DNA of 64,000 bases. It comes from Hymenobacter pini. Its GTDB lineage: Bacteria; Bacteroidota; Bacteroidia; Cytophagales; Hymenobacteraceae. The first letter of the stretch is position 1; each line of letters begins with the position of its first letter. The notes beneath the pieces were generated by a model. That model was given only the letters and a program-made list of their open reading frames with translations, ran no database searches and had not been told where the DNA came from. Below are positions 48,912 to 57,678 of the stretch, in pieces. The translations under genes and the position numbers were made by a program. The DNA lies in assembly GCF_020421205.1 (NCBI RefSeq), contig NZ_JAIZZH010000006.1:62001-126000 (forward strand). The letters are read 5' to 3'.

Positions 48912-50363
48912 ATGGCCTATAGATCTACTCTCACTGCTGCCCTGGTCTGGGCCGGATTGCTGGCCGCCCCACTGCTGGGGCAGGCCCAGGGCACCGTCAT
49001 CCTTACCGGCAAGGTAAGCGGCCGTACTTCCGACACGGTAGCGGTATCTGTGCGCGAGAATCCGCTGGATGTGAAGGAGCAGATTACCTACGCCCGCCTC
49101 GACAACAAAGGCGAGTTCCGGCTGGCCCTCACGGTAAACGGCCCCACCCGTGCCGATTTGGTGTACGGCGACGATGTGGCCGACATGTTCCTGGAGCCCG
49201 GCGACCAGTTGGACGTGCGCTTTAAGGGGTCTGACCTGTCTACCTCCGTGCGCTACAAAGGCAAGGGTGCCGAAGCAAATACTTTCCTGGCTGAGATGGA
49301 TGATAAATTCGTGGAGAATGATGGTTTTCAGGTGCTTCCTGATAACATCATGCTGTACGAAGCGCCCTTTCTGTCGTTTTTGGATTACCGCCGCAAAGAG
49401 GAAAATAAGTTTCTGCAGGACGGCGAGGAAAGCCTCAGCCCGGCTTTCCGCAATTACGTGAAGGCTGAAATAGACTACAGCTACGCTAACGACCGGCTTA
49501 CGTTCCAAGACTTGCGTGAGCAGGTGGTAGCCACGGAAACCCGGCTGAAAATGACGCCGAGCTACTACGGCTTCCTAGACGATAAAACCCTGATTAACAA
49601 CGCCTCGGCAGTGCAGAGCGAGATGTACCAGGAGTTTCTGCTCAATTACATTCACTATCTGGCTCTTACCAGCGGCAAGCAGCGTTCAGACCCCGACTTT
49701 TACCAGGTGTGCTACGACTTGGCTAAGAAGCAGTTAGATGGCCCGGCTAAGCCCATTGTAATGGGCCGGGTGCTGAAAGAGTCATTCCGGTTTGGGCACG
49801 TGAAACAATCAGCGGCCATGCTGGAGGATTTCCGCTCCGTGGATGGCAAAAATCAGTACTATCCGGTGCTGAAGCAGGATTTCGATACGCACAAGGCTTT
49901 TGCCATTGGCTCGCCCGCGCCCGACTTCCGGTTAGTTTCCTCGAAGGGCGATACCGTAAGCCTCAAGGATTTTGCGGGCAAGCTGGTGTACCTCAACTTC
50001 TGGCGTACCACCAGCGGCCTGGCCCTGCGCGACCTACCGTACGAAACGGAGCTGGCCAAAAAATTTGAGGGCAAAAACATCGTGTTCCTGAACATTGCCC
50101 TGGATGAGAATGAGGGAGCGTGGAAGCAGCTGGTTATCAGCAAGAAGCTACCCGGCGTACACGTGCGCACCGCTGGCGGCATGCGCTCAGCCGTGGCCCG
50201 TGCTTACGCCGTGCAAGATGTGCCCAGCTACTTCTTGCTGGCTGAGGACGGTACCTTCCTCAACACCAAGCCCAAACGCCTGAGCAGCCGCGCCGCCTAC
50301 GACGAAATAAAGGAGTCGTTTGGTAAGGCTAACACGTATAGCAGCACGCTGCCGGGAAGATAA
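48912..50363 (+). CDS. TlpA-like thioredoxin-fold protein lacking redox cysteines
   Basis: A 483-residue secreted protein with a signal peptide ending GQAQ. Residues about 28-110 resemble the DUF4369 sandwich usual in Bacteroidota TlpA proteins (ILTGKVSGRTSDTVAVSV). A helical middle follows, then an AhpC/TlpA-type thioredoxin domain at about 330-475 (GSPAPDFRLVSSKGDTVSLKDFAGKLVYLNFWRTTSG; NIVFLNIALDENEGAWK; VPSYFLLAEDGTFL). Where the C-x-x-C normally follows NFW, the sequence is RTTSGLAL, so no dithiol is left. It is probably structural or ligand-binding rather than an oxidoreductase. Confidence 0.82.
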   Translation: MAYRSTLTAALVWAGLLAAPLLGQAQGTVILTGKVSGRTSDTVAVSVRENPLDVKEQITYARLDNKGEFRLALTVNGPTRADLVYGDDVADMFLEPGDQLDVRFKGSDLSTSVRYKGKGAEANTFLAEMDDKFVENDGFQVLPDNIMLYEAPFLSFLDYRRKEENKFLQDGEESLSPAFRNYVKAEIDYSYANDRLTFQDLREQVVATETRLKMTPSYYGFLDDKTLINNASAVQSEMYQEFLLNYIHYLALTSGKQRSDPDFYQVCYDLAKKQLDGPAKPIVMGRVLKESFRFGHVKQSAAMLEDFRSVDGKNQYYPVLKQDFDTHKAFAIGSPAPDFRLVSSKGDTVSLKDFAGKLVYLNFWRTTSGLALRDLPYETELAKKFEGKNIVFLNIALDENEGAWKQLVISKKLPGVHVRTAGGMRSAVARAYAVQDVPSYFLLAEDGTFLNTKPKRLSSRAAYDEIKESFGKANTYSSTLPGR

Positions 50364-50385
50364 AATTCTGAAACTTTATTTGTTG

Positions 50386-50416
50386 AAGGCCTTTCGTCAA
50401 GCGGCGAAAGGCCTTT
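50386..50416 (+). terminator. intrinsic terminator after the TlpA-like gene
   Basis: AAGGCCTTTCG (50386-50396) pairs with CGAAAGGCCTT (50405-50415) around an eight-base loop, with T residues following. Confidence 0.82.
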
Positions 50417-50518
50417 TCATTTGTTGCAACCAGAGTCCGAACATATTAATCTGGTTTTACGGGTTTCTATTGTCTGCTTCTGCTATAGCCCCAATGGTGC
50501 CGTACCTTTACCTTCTAC

Positions 50519-51541
50519 ATGGCCTCCCTCCTCACTGACGCGCTCAACTTCCTGTCGAAAGCTACGCCCGGCCGCCTCTGGAACGGGGCGCAGGTGGTGG
50601 GCGGCTATGCCCTAAGCAAGCTCACAGGCAAGGCGCGCCACTGGGGCCTACCGGTGGCCCTGAGCTTCGAGCCCACTACCAGCTGCAACCTGCGCTGTCC
50701 GGAGTGCCCCAGCGGCCTGCGTAGCTTCACGCGGCCCACTGGCATGCTGCCCGACGCGCTGTTCAAAAAGACGATTGATGAGGTGGCCTCCCGGCTCTGG
50801 TACCTGATTTTCTACTTCCAGGGCGAGCCGTACCTGCACCCCAACTTCCTGGACCTGGTGCAGTACGCCAGCCAAAAGGGTATTTACACGGCCACCAGCA
50901 CCAACGCCCACTACCTCAACGACAAAAACGCCCGGCGCACCGTGGAGTCGGGCCTCGACCGGCTGATTATTTCCCTGGACGGCACTACCCAGGACGTGTA
51001 CCAGCAGTACCGGGTGGGCGGCAAGCTGGACAAGGTGCTGGAGGGCACCAAAAACCTGATAAAGTGGCGGCGGGAATTGAAAAGCCAGACGCCCCGGGTG
51101 GTGTTCCAGTTTTTAGTGGTGCGCCCCAACGAGCACCAGATTGACGAGGCCAAGCAGCTGGCCCGGGAGCTGGGCGTGGATGACGTGTGGTTTAAAACCG
51201 CCCAGATTTACGACTACCACAACGGCAGCCCCCTCATCCCCACCATCGACTATTACTCCCGCTACGAGAACAACCTGGACGGTACCTGGATCATCAAAAA
51301 CCGCCTGCTCAACCACTGCTGGAAGATGTGGCACTCGTGCGTGATTACCTGGGACGGCTTGGTGGTGCCCTGCTGCTTCGATAAGGACGCGGAGTACCGC
51401 CTCGGCGACTTGCAAACCCAGACCTTCCGCCAGCTCTGGCACGGCACCAAATACCGCAATTTCCGCAGCGCCCTGCTCAAAGGCCGCGACCAGATTGAGA
51501 TGTGCCGCAACTGCACCGAGGGCACCAAGGTGTGGGGGTAG
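50519..51541 (+). CDS. radical SAM/SPASM domain protein
   Basis: A 340-residue iron-sulfur protein. The radical SAM cluster motif C-x3-C-x2-C is in EPTTSCNLRCPECPSGLRSF (near residues 56-63); ISLDG and the glycine-rich FQGEPYLHP are further family elements. C-terminal cysteines in HSCVITWDGLVVPCCFDKD and EMCRNC fit a SPASM-like auxiliary cluster site. Such proteins modify peptides, sugars or other substrates using S-adenosylmethionine. No precursor peptide gene is visible nearby, so the substrate is unknown. Confidence 0.88.
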   Translation: MASLLTDALNFLSKATPGRLWNGAQVVGGYALSKLTGKARHWGLPVALSFEPTTSCNLRCPECPSGLRSFTRPTGMLPDALFKKTIDEVASRLWYLIFYFQGEPYLHPNFLDLVQYASQKGIYTATSTNAHYLNDKNARRTVESGLDRLIISLDGTTQDVYQQYRVGGKLDKVLEGTKNLIKWRRELKSQTPRVVFQFLVVRPNEHQIDEAKQLARELGVDDVWFKTAQIYDYHNGSPLIPTIDYYSRYENNLDGTWIIKNRLLNHCWKMWHSCVITWDGLVVPCCFDKDAEYRLGDLQTQTFRQLWHGTKYRNFRSALLKGRDQIEMCRNCTEGTKVWG

Positions 51542-51647
51542 AGGTGAATGATTGAATGGGTAAATGGATGAATGACCGGATCAAAGCCGAATGTGCGGCG
51601 GAGCACTTATCTTGGGAGGAACCTAGCCGCCTGTTATCCACTACCCT

Positions 51648-52259
51648 ATGTTTTCTACGGCCCGCATCACTACTATTCGCAAAAGCAAGGGCCTTTCCCA
51701 GGAGATGCTGGCCGAGCAGTCGGGAGTAAGTTTGCGCACTATTCAGCGGGTGGAGCAGGGCGAAACCGAACCGCGGGGATACACTTTACAGGCCCTGGCT
51801 GCCGCCCTCGACGTACCTCTCGAAGCCTTCCGGCTGGAACCCGAGCAGGCTGCCCCGGTCCCGCCTGCGCCCCCGGCCGCCACTCCGCCCACCCTCCGCT
51901 CCGACCCCGACTTCCTACAGTTGCTCAACCTCAGTGCACTGAGCTTTCTGGTACTGCCGCTGCTGAATATTCTGGTGCCGTGGTGGCTGTGGCGGGCGCG
52001 CCGCCATACTACCGCTCACGTAGCCGAGGTAGGCCGGCGGGTGCTGGGCTTTCAGATTTTGTGGCAGGTGGGCAGCTTCTTCGCCTTCATGCTGGTGCTG
52101 GTGGCCCAGATGCTACTGGCCGGTTCACACCGGGCTATTTTCCCCGCGCTGTACATCGGCATGGTGGTGCTTACCTACGGCTTCAACGGGCTGATGATAG
52201 GCTACAACGGGCTGCGGCTGCGCCAGGGCAACCTGGATATTTATCCGACCCGCCTATAA
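51648..52259 (+). CDS. HTH (XRE) transcriptional regulator with C-terminal membrane domain
   Basis: A 203-residue protein. Residues 5-60 form a Cro/C1-type helix-turn-helix (ITTIRKSKGLSQEMLAEQSGVSLRTIQRVEQGE). A proline-rich linker (about 67-82) leads to a DUF4870-like membrane domain with three or four helices (ALSFLVLPLLNILVPWWLW; FQILWQVGSFFAFMLVLVAQMLL; ALYIGMVVLTYGFNGLMIGYNG). Membrane-anchored HTH proteins of this plan are common in Bacteroidota; ligand and targets are unknown. The frame at 51572-52285 on the same strand is out of frame and not supported. Confidence 0.82.
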   Translation: MFSTARITTIRKSKGLSQEMLAEQSGVSLRTIQRVEQGETEPRGYTLQALAAALDVPLEAFRLEPEQAAPVPPAPPAATPPTLRSDPDFLQLLNLSALSFLVLPLLNILVPWWLWRARRHTTAHVAEVGRRVLGFQILWQVGSFFAFMLVLVAQMLLAGSHRAIFPALYIGMVVLTYGFNGLMIGYNGLRLRQGNLDIYPTRL

Positions 52260-52391
52260 GCACCAATTTCACAAAACATTTCTAATCAACAACATATACA
52301 CAATGACGGGCAAATGACGGGAGAATGACGCAGGGCTGAGTGCAGGCAACCCGCACTTTTGGTGACATCAACCACCTGTCCTTGCCCTGCT

Positions 52392-53366
52392 ATGAAAACC
52401 CTGCTTAAAGTTCTCCTTGTTCTGGTTGTGCTGCTGGTAGCCAGCGGTATTGGCGGCTACTTCTACGCTCGTCAGGCCTTTGCGCCGCCGGCCAATCAGC
52501 TTACTATAGCCGGCTTGCCGGCCACCACTACCTTCACCTGGCAGGGCGACTCGACGGTTACGCCGGCCCGGCCCCACGCGGTGCTGCTGGTGCCGGTGCA
52601 ACTGGTCGGTTGCCCCCGCACCTGCTACCTGCAGTTTGATACCGGCGCCCCGTACACGGTGTTCTACGCCAACCCGCTGGCTGCCCTGCGGGCCGCCTAC
52701 CCTGCCACTCAAAATGTCCTGCTGCCCCAGCACGATACGCTCCGGGCCGTGCGGTTTGGGTTGGGCAACGCGCAGGTGGCGGTAGCGAAAGCGCCGGTGC
52801 TGCGTTACGGTGTCGCTACCCTACCCGCCGATAGCACTGCTCCATTCGTCATCGGCTCATTGGGGGCCGATGTGCTGGTGAACCAGGCATTGGTTATCGA
52901 CTTTCCCCATCAGCGCTTCAGCCTCTACTCCCAATTGCCCGACAGCCTCACCCAGCAGGCCCAGTTCACCAAACTCAGCTTCGATAACCGCCGGGTGCTG
53001 GTGCAGGCTACCGTGCAAAACGACCGACAGAACTACATGTTCGACTCGGGGAGCAGCGCGTTTTCCCTGCTCACCAGCCAGGCCAAATGGGAAAAGCTGG
53101 CCACTCCGGCCGCCACGCCCACGGTATCGGGAGTGAACTCCTGGGGCAAAACCCTCAATGCCCACACCGTAGCCTCGGGGGCCGCTTTGCACATTGGCAC
53201 TCAGGCGCTGCCGCTTCACTCCGTCACGTACATTGATAATGTAAGCTTCTGGCAGCGGGCCCTCATGCAGGTTTCGGGCATGGGCGGCATGCTGGGCAAC
53301 GAGGCCTTCACGCAGCACACCATTTTGCTGGATGCCCAGGGCGGCCGGTTCGGGGTGGCACAGTAA
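52392..53366 (+). CDS. membrane-anchored aspartic protease-like protein
   Basis: A 324-residue protein from ATG 52392 with an N-terminal membrane helix (LLKVLLVLVVLLVASGIGGYF). Two aspartic protease-type motifs are present: YLQFDTGAPYTVFY near residue 80 and NYMFDSGSSAFSLL near 217, each D-[TS]-G, spaced as in a two-lobed pepsin-like protein. The glycine-containing hydrophobic motifs that follow in true pepsins are partly present (FVIGSLGADVLVNQALVIDF; GMLGNEAF). It is probably an extracytoplasmic peptidase or an inactive relative. A terminator follows at 53389-53422. Confidence 0.7.
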   Translation: MKTLLKVLLVLVVLLVASGIGGYFYARQAFAPPANQLTIAGLPATTTFTWQGDSTVTPARPHAVLLVPVQLVGCPRTCYLQFDTGAPYTVFYANPLAALRAAYPATQNVLLPQHDTLRAVRFGLGNAQVAVAKAPVLRYGVATLPADSTAPFVIGSLGADVLVNQALVIDFPHQRFSLYSQLPDSLTQQAQFTKLSFDNRRVLVQATVQNDRQNYMFDSGSSAFSLLTSQAKWEKLATPAATPTVSGVNSWGKTLNAHTVASGAALHIGTQALPLHSVTYIDNVSFWQRALMQVSGMGGMLGNEAFTQHTILLDAQGGRFGVAQ

Positions 53367-53388
53367 TCCGCTCAGGCTCCGGCATAAG

Positions 53389-53422
53389 AAAAGGCGTTCC
53401 GAATTCGTTCGGAACGCCTTTT
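53389..53422. terminator. bidirectional terminator between convergent genes
   Basis: AAAAGGCGTTCC (53389-53400) pairs exactly with GGAACGCCTTTT (53411-53422), between the aspartic protease-like gene and the gene at 53445. Confidence 0.88.
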
Positions 53423-53444
53423 CTGCTCAGACAAGTATGGTTAT

Positions 53445-53786
53445 CTACTTGTGCTTCTTATCTAAGTTTTTGCCCAGGTCTTCTACCTGCTTCAGGAACT
53501 CCAGCGCATCAGAGTCGCCGTAGGTGCCGAAAGCGGAGGAAATAGTGCCCCGCACGCCATCAGCCGTTTCCAGCGCGTAGAGGATGGACATATCATCGGG
53601 GTTGCTTTCCCCTTCGAAGCGGTAGAAATCCACGATGGTTACCTCGTTGGGCGAATAGCTCTTGTCCCGGTCGGTATCAATCGTATGCAAACGGCCGTCG
53701 GTAACGCGGAAATCGGCCGTGAAGCCCTCTTTATTTAATCTCCGCTCTACGTTTACGAGGGTGCGTTCTTCTTCTTTGTCCTGCAT
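53445..53786 (-). CDS. small acidic protein of unknown function
   Basis: A 113-residue soluble protein: it starts MQDKEEERTLVNVERRLNKE, has a beta-rich centre (DFRVTDGRLHTIDTD, NEVTIVDFYRFEGESNPDDMSILYALETADGVRGTISSAFG) and ends in a basic tail (LGKNLDKKHK). As far as I recall, homologues of this size in Bacteroidota are sometimes listed as phosphoribosylpyrophosphate synthetase, but the length and absence of a PRPP-binding motif do not support that. Its role is unknown. Confidence 0.65.
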   Translation of the reverse strand: MQDKEEERTLVNVERRLNKEGFTADFRVTDGRLHTIDTDRDKSYSPNEVTIVDFYRFEGESNPDDMSILYALETADGVRGTISSAFGTYGDSDALEFLKQVEDLGKNLDKKHK

Positions 53787-53845
53787 GGCGAGGGGTGTTT
53801 TAGGGAATAGGAAGGGATGCGGTCAGTAGGAATACGGCGGCCACG

Positions 53846-53887
53846 AAAAAGCCCCCGTGCCGGGCTATACGTAGCCGGGACGGGGGC
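53846..53887 (-). terminator. terminator after the cysteine-rich membrane protein gene
   Basis: GCCCCCGT (53851-53858) with CCGGGCTA pairs with TAGCCGGG and ACGGGGGC (ending 53887), a GC-rich stem with one offset base. The A-run at 53846-53850 becomes a T-run on the minus strand. Confidence 0.75.
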
Positions 53888-53919
53888 GGGTTATATCCGG
53901 GGGCAAGAATATTACGCCG

Positions 53920-54120
53920 TCAGGCCTTAGCTCCTTCGCGGGCGGCAGCCAACTCAATGGTACGCTGCAGGCGGTCAACATCAATAGTCGAGCACGCCCC
54001 GCCGCAGCCTTTAGCGCAGGCAGTTTGGTCTTTGGAGAAAAAGGAGCGCCAGAAGATGCGCCCCACGTACCAAGCCGCTCCCACAAATAGTAGGGCAATG
54101 ATGAGATACTGTATCCACAT
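53920..54120 (-). CDS. FeoB-associated Cys-rich-like small membrane protein
   Basis: A 66-residue protein from ATG 54118-54120; an ATG three codons upstream (54127-54129) is equally possible. One membrane helix (WIQYLIIALLFVGAAWYVGRIFW) is followed by a cysteine-rich loop, CAKGCGGACS, and a charged tail. This is the plan of the short FeoB-associated Cys-rich membrane proteins that accompany iron transporters, but no feoB gene is in the window. The cysteines could bind metal. Confidence 0.65.
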   Translation of the reverse strand: MWIQYLIIALLFVGAAWYVGRIFWRSFFSKDQTACAKGCGGACSTIDVDRLQRTIELAAAREGAKA

Positions 54121-54178
54121 GATGCTCACAAAACTACGATGCGCGCCGGAAAGTTTATCGGAGACAGAACCCGCCTGC

Positions 54179-54210
54179 CCGTCATTCCTCGGCTTCGCTC
54201 GGAATGACGG
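54179..54210. repeat. short REP-like palindrome
   Basis: CCGTCATTCC (54179-54188) and GGAATGACGG (54201-54210) flank a 12-base centre nearly identical to that of the element at 27414-27445. It is a short member of the family seen at 32793-32935 and 57573-57672. Confidence 0.75.
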
Positions 54211-54231
54211 ACAATGGTGCCTAGGTGTACT

Positions 54232-55035
54232 CTACTCCGCTTCGTGCCAGAACTCCCGGATGGTATCCTGCATTTCCTCGTGCACTAGGCCGTTGCTGGC
54301 CACTACCTGCCGACCCGAGAGCGGGTCACCATCCTGCAGGAACTCCGTTACGCGGCCCCCGGCCTCGCGCACCAGCAGAATGCCAGCAGCTACATCGTAG
54401 GAGTTAAGGTTGAACTCGAAGAATCCCTCGAAGCGGCCGGCGGCCACGTAGGCCAAGTCGGCGGCGGCGGAACCAACGCGGCGCACCCCGTGGGAGCGAC
54501 GCATGAACGAGCCCAGCACCTGCAGATAGTCGTTCATCAGCTCAAATTTGGTGTAGGGGAAGCCAGTGGCAATTAGGCTGTTGTTGAGGTCGGGCACGTC
54601 GGAAACGTGAATGGGCAGCTCGTTGCAGAACGCCCCGGCCCCTTTGGCCGCCCGGAAACACTCGTCGCGCACTACCTCGTACACCACGCCGGCCACCAGC
54701 TCGTGGCCCTTCACCAGGCCCACGCTCACACAGTACACCGGCAGGCCGTGCACAAAGTTGGTGGTGCCATCCAGGGGGTCGATAATCCAGTTATATTCCT
54801 CGGCCCGGTCGGCGCCTTCGGTGCCTTCTTCGGTGATGAAACCGGCCTCGGGCAGCACTTCGCGCAGGCCGGCGACCAGCAGTTTTTCGGTTTCCTTGTC
54901 CACGTACGACACCAGGTCGTGCACGCCTTTCAGTTCAATGTGGCTGCGGTTGAAGGTGGCCGCCTCCTGGCGAATAAACTGGCCCGCGTGGCGCGTTACA
55001 GCCGCCAACTGAAAGCTGATTTGATTGTAATCCAT
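54232..55035 (-). CDS. inositol monophosphatase family protein
   Basis: A 267-residue metal-dependent phosphatase. It has the three family motifs: the glutamate pair in GFITEEGTEG, the metal-binding WIIDPLDGTTNFVHG (near residues 85-98) and the C-terminal SYDVAAGILLVREAGG. VRRVGSAAADLAYVAAGRFEGFFE is also conserved. Such enzymes hydrolyse inositol phosphates or related sugar phosphates; SuhB-like roles in RNA polymerase regulation are known in enterobacteria only. It is followed upstream by lnt on the same strand with a 48-base gap. Confidence 0.9.
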   Translation of the reverse strand: MDYNQISFQLAAVTRHAGQFIRQEAATFNRSHIELKGVHDLVSYVDKETEKLLVAGLREVLPEAGFITEEGTEGADRAEEYNWIIDPLDGTTNFVHGLPVYCVSVGLVKGHELVAGVVYEVVRDECFRAAKGAGAFCNELPIHVSDVPDLNNSLIATGFPYTKFELMNDYLQVLGSFMRRSHGVRRVGSAAADLAYVAAGRFEGFFEFNLNSYDVAAGILLVREAGGRVTEFLQDGDPLSGRQVVASNGLVHEEMQDTIREFWHEAE

Positions 55036-55083
55036 GCAATTAGTCGTGTTGATTCATGCTGACCGAAGTCGAAGCAGAATATT

Positions 55084-56778
55084 CTAAGCCATTTCAGGCT
55101 GTTTGGTTTGTCTTTGTAATACGGCTCGTACTGCAGTGAGTAGTAACAGCAGCACCGCCAGCACCTGGCAAGCGGGGCCGAGCAGTTCACCGTACTTCAC
55201 GTAAAACGTCAGCTCAGTGTTCAGGTGCACGGTGGCGCGGCTTACGGCGGGCACCCACCAGCCGGTTTGCTGGGTGACTTCGCCCTTCTGGTTGATGAAG
55301 CCCGAAATGCCGGTGTTGGCGGAGCGGGCTATGTCGCGGCGGGTTTCGATGGCGCGGAGGGTAGCGTACTGCAGATGCTGCAGGTGGCCCGGCGAGTCGG
55401 ACCACCATCCGTCGTTGGTGATGATACCGATGAGGGTGGCCCCGTTCTGGGCGTACTGATTCACAAAGTCGCCGTACACCGATTCGTAGCAGATAACGGG
55501 GGCTACTTTGAGAGCGGGCGTGGCCATTTGATACACCGTGCGCTCCTCCTGGGAGCCAAGGCCGCCGGCCGTACCGCCAAGGTCAATGACGAACATACTC
55601 AGCCACGGCGGCACACCCTCCACACCCGGTACCAGCCGACTTTTGTGGTAGAACTGCCCCGGCCCCGGCAAATGCACGGCCGCGTTGAAGATGTCGTAGT
55701 ACCCCAAATCCTCACGAAAACGGGCCGTAGGACTGGCTTTGGCTTTATCGGGGCCGTATTGCTGCACCGAGGTCAGGCCGGTGATGAGGTCGAGGCCAGG
55801 GTGCTGGGTCAGCCAGTTACGCAAACGTTGCACTTTGGGGTAGCTGTTAAAGGTCCCCTCGAAGTAGGTTTCGTCGAGCGACGTTTCGGGCCAGAGCACC
55901 AGCTTGGTTTGCGGGGTCAGGTTCTGCTCGGTGAGGGTCAGCAGGCGGTTCAGCTGCTCATCATAGGATACAAACCGGGAGCCGCCCTCAAACTTCTCGT
56001 TGTAGGGGTCCACGTTGGGCTGCACCACCAGCACTTCGGCCGTTTCACCTTTCTCCTGGTAGCGGCTCGCAATAAGTTTCGACAGCCCAATGGGCAACAC
56101 CGCTGCCAGCACTGGCAGCAGCACCAGCCGCTGCAGATGCACCCGTGGTAGAGGCACGCCCCCCGGCCGGGAAGCCGCACGGTAGTCGCGGAAGGCAAAG
56201 AACGACAGCAAGTTCACTACCCACATCCAGAGGGAGCCGCCCAGAAAGCCGGTATACTCGTACCACTGCACCCACTGGTTGGCCTGGGCAAAGCCATTGC
56301 CCAGCGTGAGCCAGGGCCACGTCAGGAACCAATGCAGGTGCAGCTGCTCGAAGGCAATCCAGAAAATGGGCAAAGAGGCGTAGCCCAGCTTGGGGCCGAA
56401 GTGCTTTTTAGTGAGCCGGAAGGCAGTGAGCGGCAAACTCATAAGGGCCGCGTTGGCCACCACGGCCGTAATGCCGCCGCCCAGGGTGCTGTAGCTTACC
56501 CAGTAAGTGGTAAACACGTTCCAGAGCAGCAGCAGCAGGTAGCTGTAGCGCCACACTTTCCAATTACTGGCGTTGCGCTGGGTGAGCAGGTGCTCCAGCG
56601 TGAGGTAGGGTACCCAGCCTACCAGCAGCGCCGCCGCCAGCGGAGCCGGGTGCACCGGCCAGCCCAGCCACAGCAGAAACGCGCCCAGCAGCGCCAGCAT
56701 GGTGGGTAGCCAGAAGGCCGGGGTTGTGGCGGCCGGAGCCGCAGTAGGCGCTTCGGCCGGTTTATTTGTCACGGTCAT
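55084..56778 (-). CDS. lnt: apolipoprotein N-acyltransferase
   Basis: A 564-residue inner-membrane enzyme that adds the third acyl chain to lipoproteins. About six membrane helices fill residues 20-240, with a final helix near 535-555. The nitrilase-like periplasmic domain has the catalytic triad positions: glutamate near residue 298 in LVLWPETSLDE, lysine in FYHKSRLVPGVEGVP and cysteine near residue 430 in APVICYESVYGDFV. Its start overlaps the 3' end of rsmI by 17 bases, so the two are co-transcribed. The many lipoproteins encoded in this window would be its substrates. Confidence 0.93.
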   Translation of the reverse strand: MTVTNKPAEAPTAAPAATTPAFWLPTMLALLGAFLLWLGWPVHPAPLAAALLVGWVPYLTLEHLLTQRNASNWKVWRYSYLLLLLWNVFTTYWVSYSTLGGGITAVVANAALMSLPLTAFRLTKKHFGPKLGYASLPIFWIAFEQLHLHWFLTWPWLTLGNGFAQANQWVQWYEYTGFLGGSLWMWVVNLLSFFAFRDYRAASRPGGVPLPRVHLQRLVLLPVLAAVLPIGLSKLIASRYQEKGETAEVLVVQPNVDPYNEKFEGGSRFVSYDEQLNRLLTLTEQNLTPQTKLVLWPETSLDETYFEGTFNSYPKVQRLRNWLTQHPGLDLITGLTSVQQYGPDKAKASPTARFREDLGYYDIFNAAVHLPGPGQFYHKSRLVPGVEGVPPWLSMFVIDLGGTAGGLGSQEERTVYQMATPALKVAPVICYESVYGDFVNQYAQNGATLIGIITNDGWWSDSPGHLQHLQYATLRAIETRRDIARSANTGISGFINQKGEVTQQTGWWVPAVSRATVHLNTELTFYVKYGELLGPACQVLAVLLLLLTAVRAVLQRQTKQPEMA

Positions 56779-57505
56779 CGTTCTTGTATCGGTCTTCTTT
56801 GGCGGGGCGCTCCTCCTTGCGGCCCTGCACCACCAGCACTATTTCGCCTTTGATGGTGGGGCGGGCGGCAAAGTTCCGGGCCAGGTCGGCCAAAGGAGCG
56901 GTTACGGTTTCCTCAAACAGCTTGGTTAGTTCCCGGCTTACGGAGGCCGGCCGCTCGGGCCCCAGCACCTCAGCCAGCTGCTCCAGCGTTTTCACAATGC
57001 GGTGCGGCGACTCGTAGAAAATCATGGTGCGGTGCTCCTGGGCCAGCTCCTGCAGGCGCGTCTGGCGGCCCTTTTTCACCGGCAGAAACCCCTCAAACGT
57101 GAACCGTTCCGCCCCAAACCCCGATTTCAGCAAGGCCGGCACAAAGGCCGTGGCCCCGGGCAGGCATTCCACTTTGAGGCCCCGGGCCAGGCACTCCCGC
57201 ACCAACAGGAAGCCGGGGTCGGAAATTCCGGGCGTGCCGGCATCGGATACCAACGCCATGGTTTCGCCTTTCTCCAGGCGCTCCAGCAGGCGCTGCACCT
57301 GCTGGTGCTCGTTGTGGAGGTGGTAGCTGAGCATGGGCTTTTTCAGCTCCAGGTGCTGCAGCAGCCGGCCGCTGGTGCGGGTGTCCTCGGCTAGCACGGT
57401 ATCTACCTCCCCCAGCACCCGAATGGCGCGCAGGGTTATATCCTCCAGGTTGCCGATGGGCGTGGGCACCAGGTACAGCAACGTTTTTTCTTGGGGTTCA
57501 GCCAT
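56762..57505 (-). CDS. rsmI: 16S rRNA (cytidine(1402)-2'-O)-methyltransferase
   Basis: A 247-residue SAM-dependent methyltransferase of the tetrapyrrole methylase fold that modifies C1402 in the ribosomal P site. Family motifs are LVPTPIGNLEDITLRA, AEDTRTSGRLL, LVSDAGTPGISDPG and PGATAFVPALLKSGF. The C-terminal tail is charged (GRKEERPAKEDRYKNDDRDK) and overlaps the lnt start by 17 bases. A dispersed repeat related to that at 2600-2672 lies just upstream of its ATG. Confidence 0.93.
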   Translation of the reverse strand: MAEPQEKTLLYLVPTPIGNLEDITLRAIRVLGEVDTVLAEDTRTSGRLLQHLELKKPMLSYHLHNEHQQVQRLLERLEKGETMALVSDAGTPGISDPGFLLVRECLARGLKVECLPGATAFVPALLKSGFGAERFTFEGFLPVKKGRQTRLQELAQEHRTMIFYESPHRIVKTLEQLAEVLGPERPASVSRELTKLFEETVTAPLADLARNFAARPTIKGEIVLVVQGRKEERPAKEDRYKNDDRDK

Positions 57506-57572
57506 GCGGGCAAAGGTAGCGGGGGAGTTGCTAGTTTCTGGTTGCTGGTTTCCAGTTAGCAGGAGATACTAC

Positions 57573-57672
57573 ACGTCATTCCGAGCGCAGCCGAGGAATC
57601 TCGCGTGCTGACGCAGGAGTTAGTATCCCAACATCAGCACGCGAGATTCCTCGACTACGCTCGAAATGACGT
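57573..57672. repeat. REP-like palindrome, 39-bp arms
   Basis: 57573-57611 and 57634-57672 are inverted copies with three mismatches, reading ACGTCATTCCGAGCGCAGCC... towards AATCTCGCGTGCTGA. The same text occurs as separated arms at 32793-32935 and as short cores at 27414-27445 and 54179-54210. It lies between the pterin dehydratase and rsmI genes. Confidence 0.8.
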
Positions 57673-57678
57673 GCTGCT

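Noticed and set aside
51572..52285. 237-residue plus-strand frame overlapping the HTH regulator
   Set aside because: It is out of frame with a clear helix-turn-helix and membrane protein and has shadow composition.
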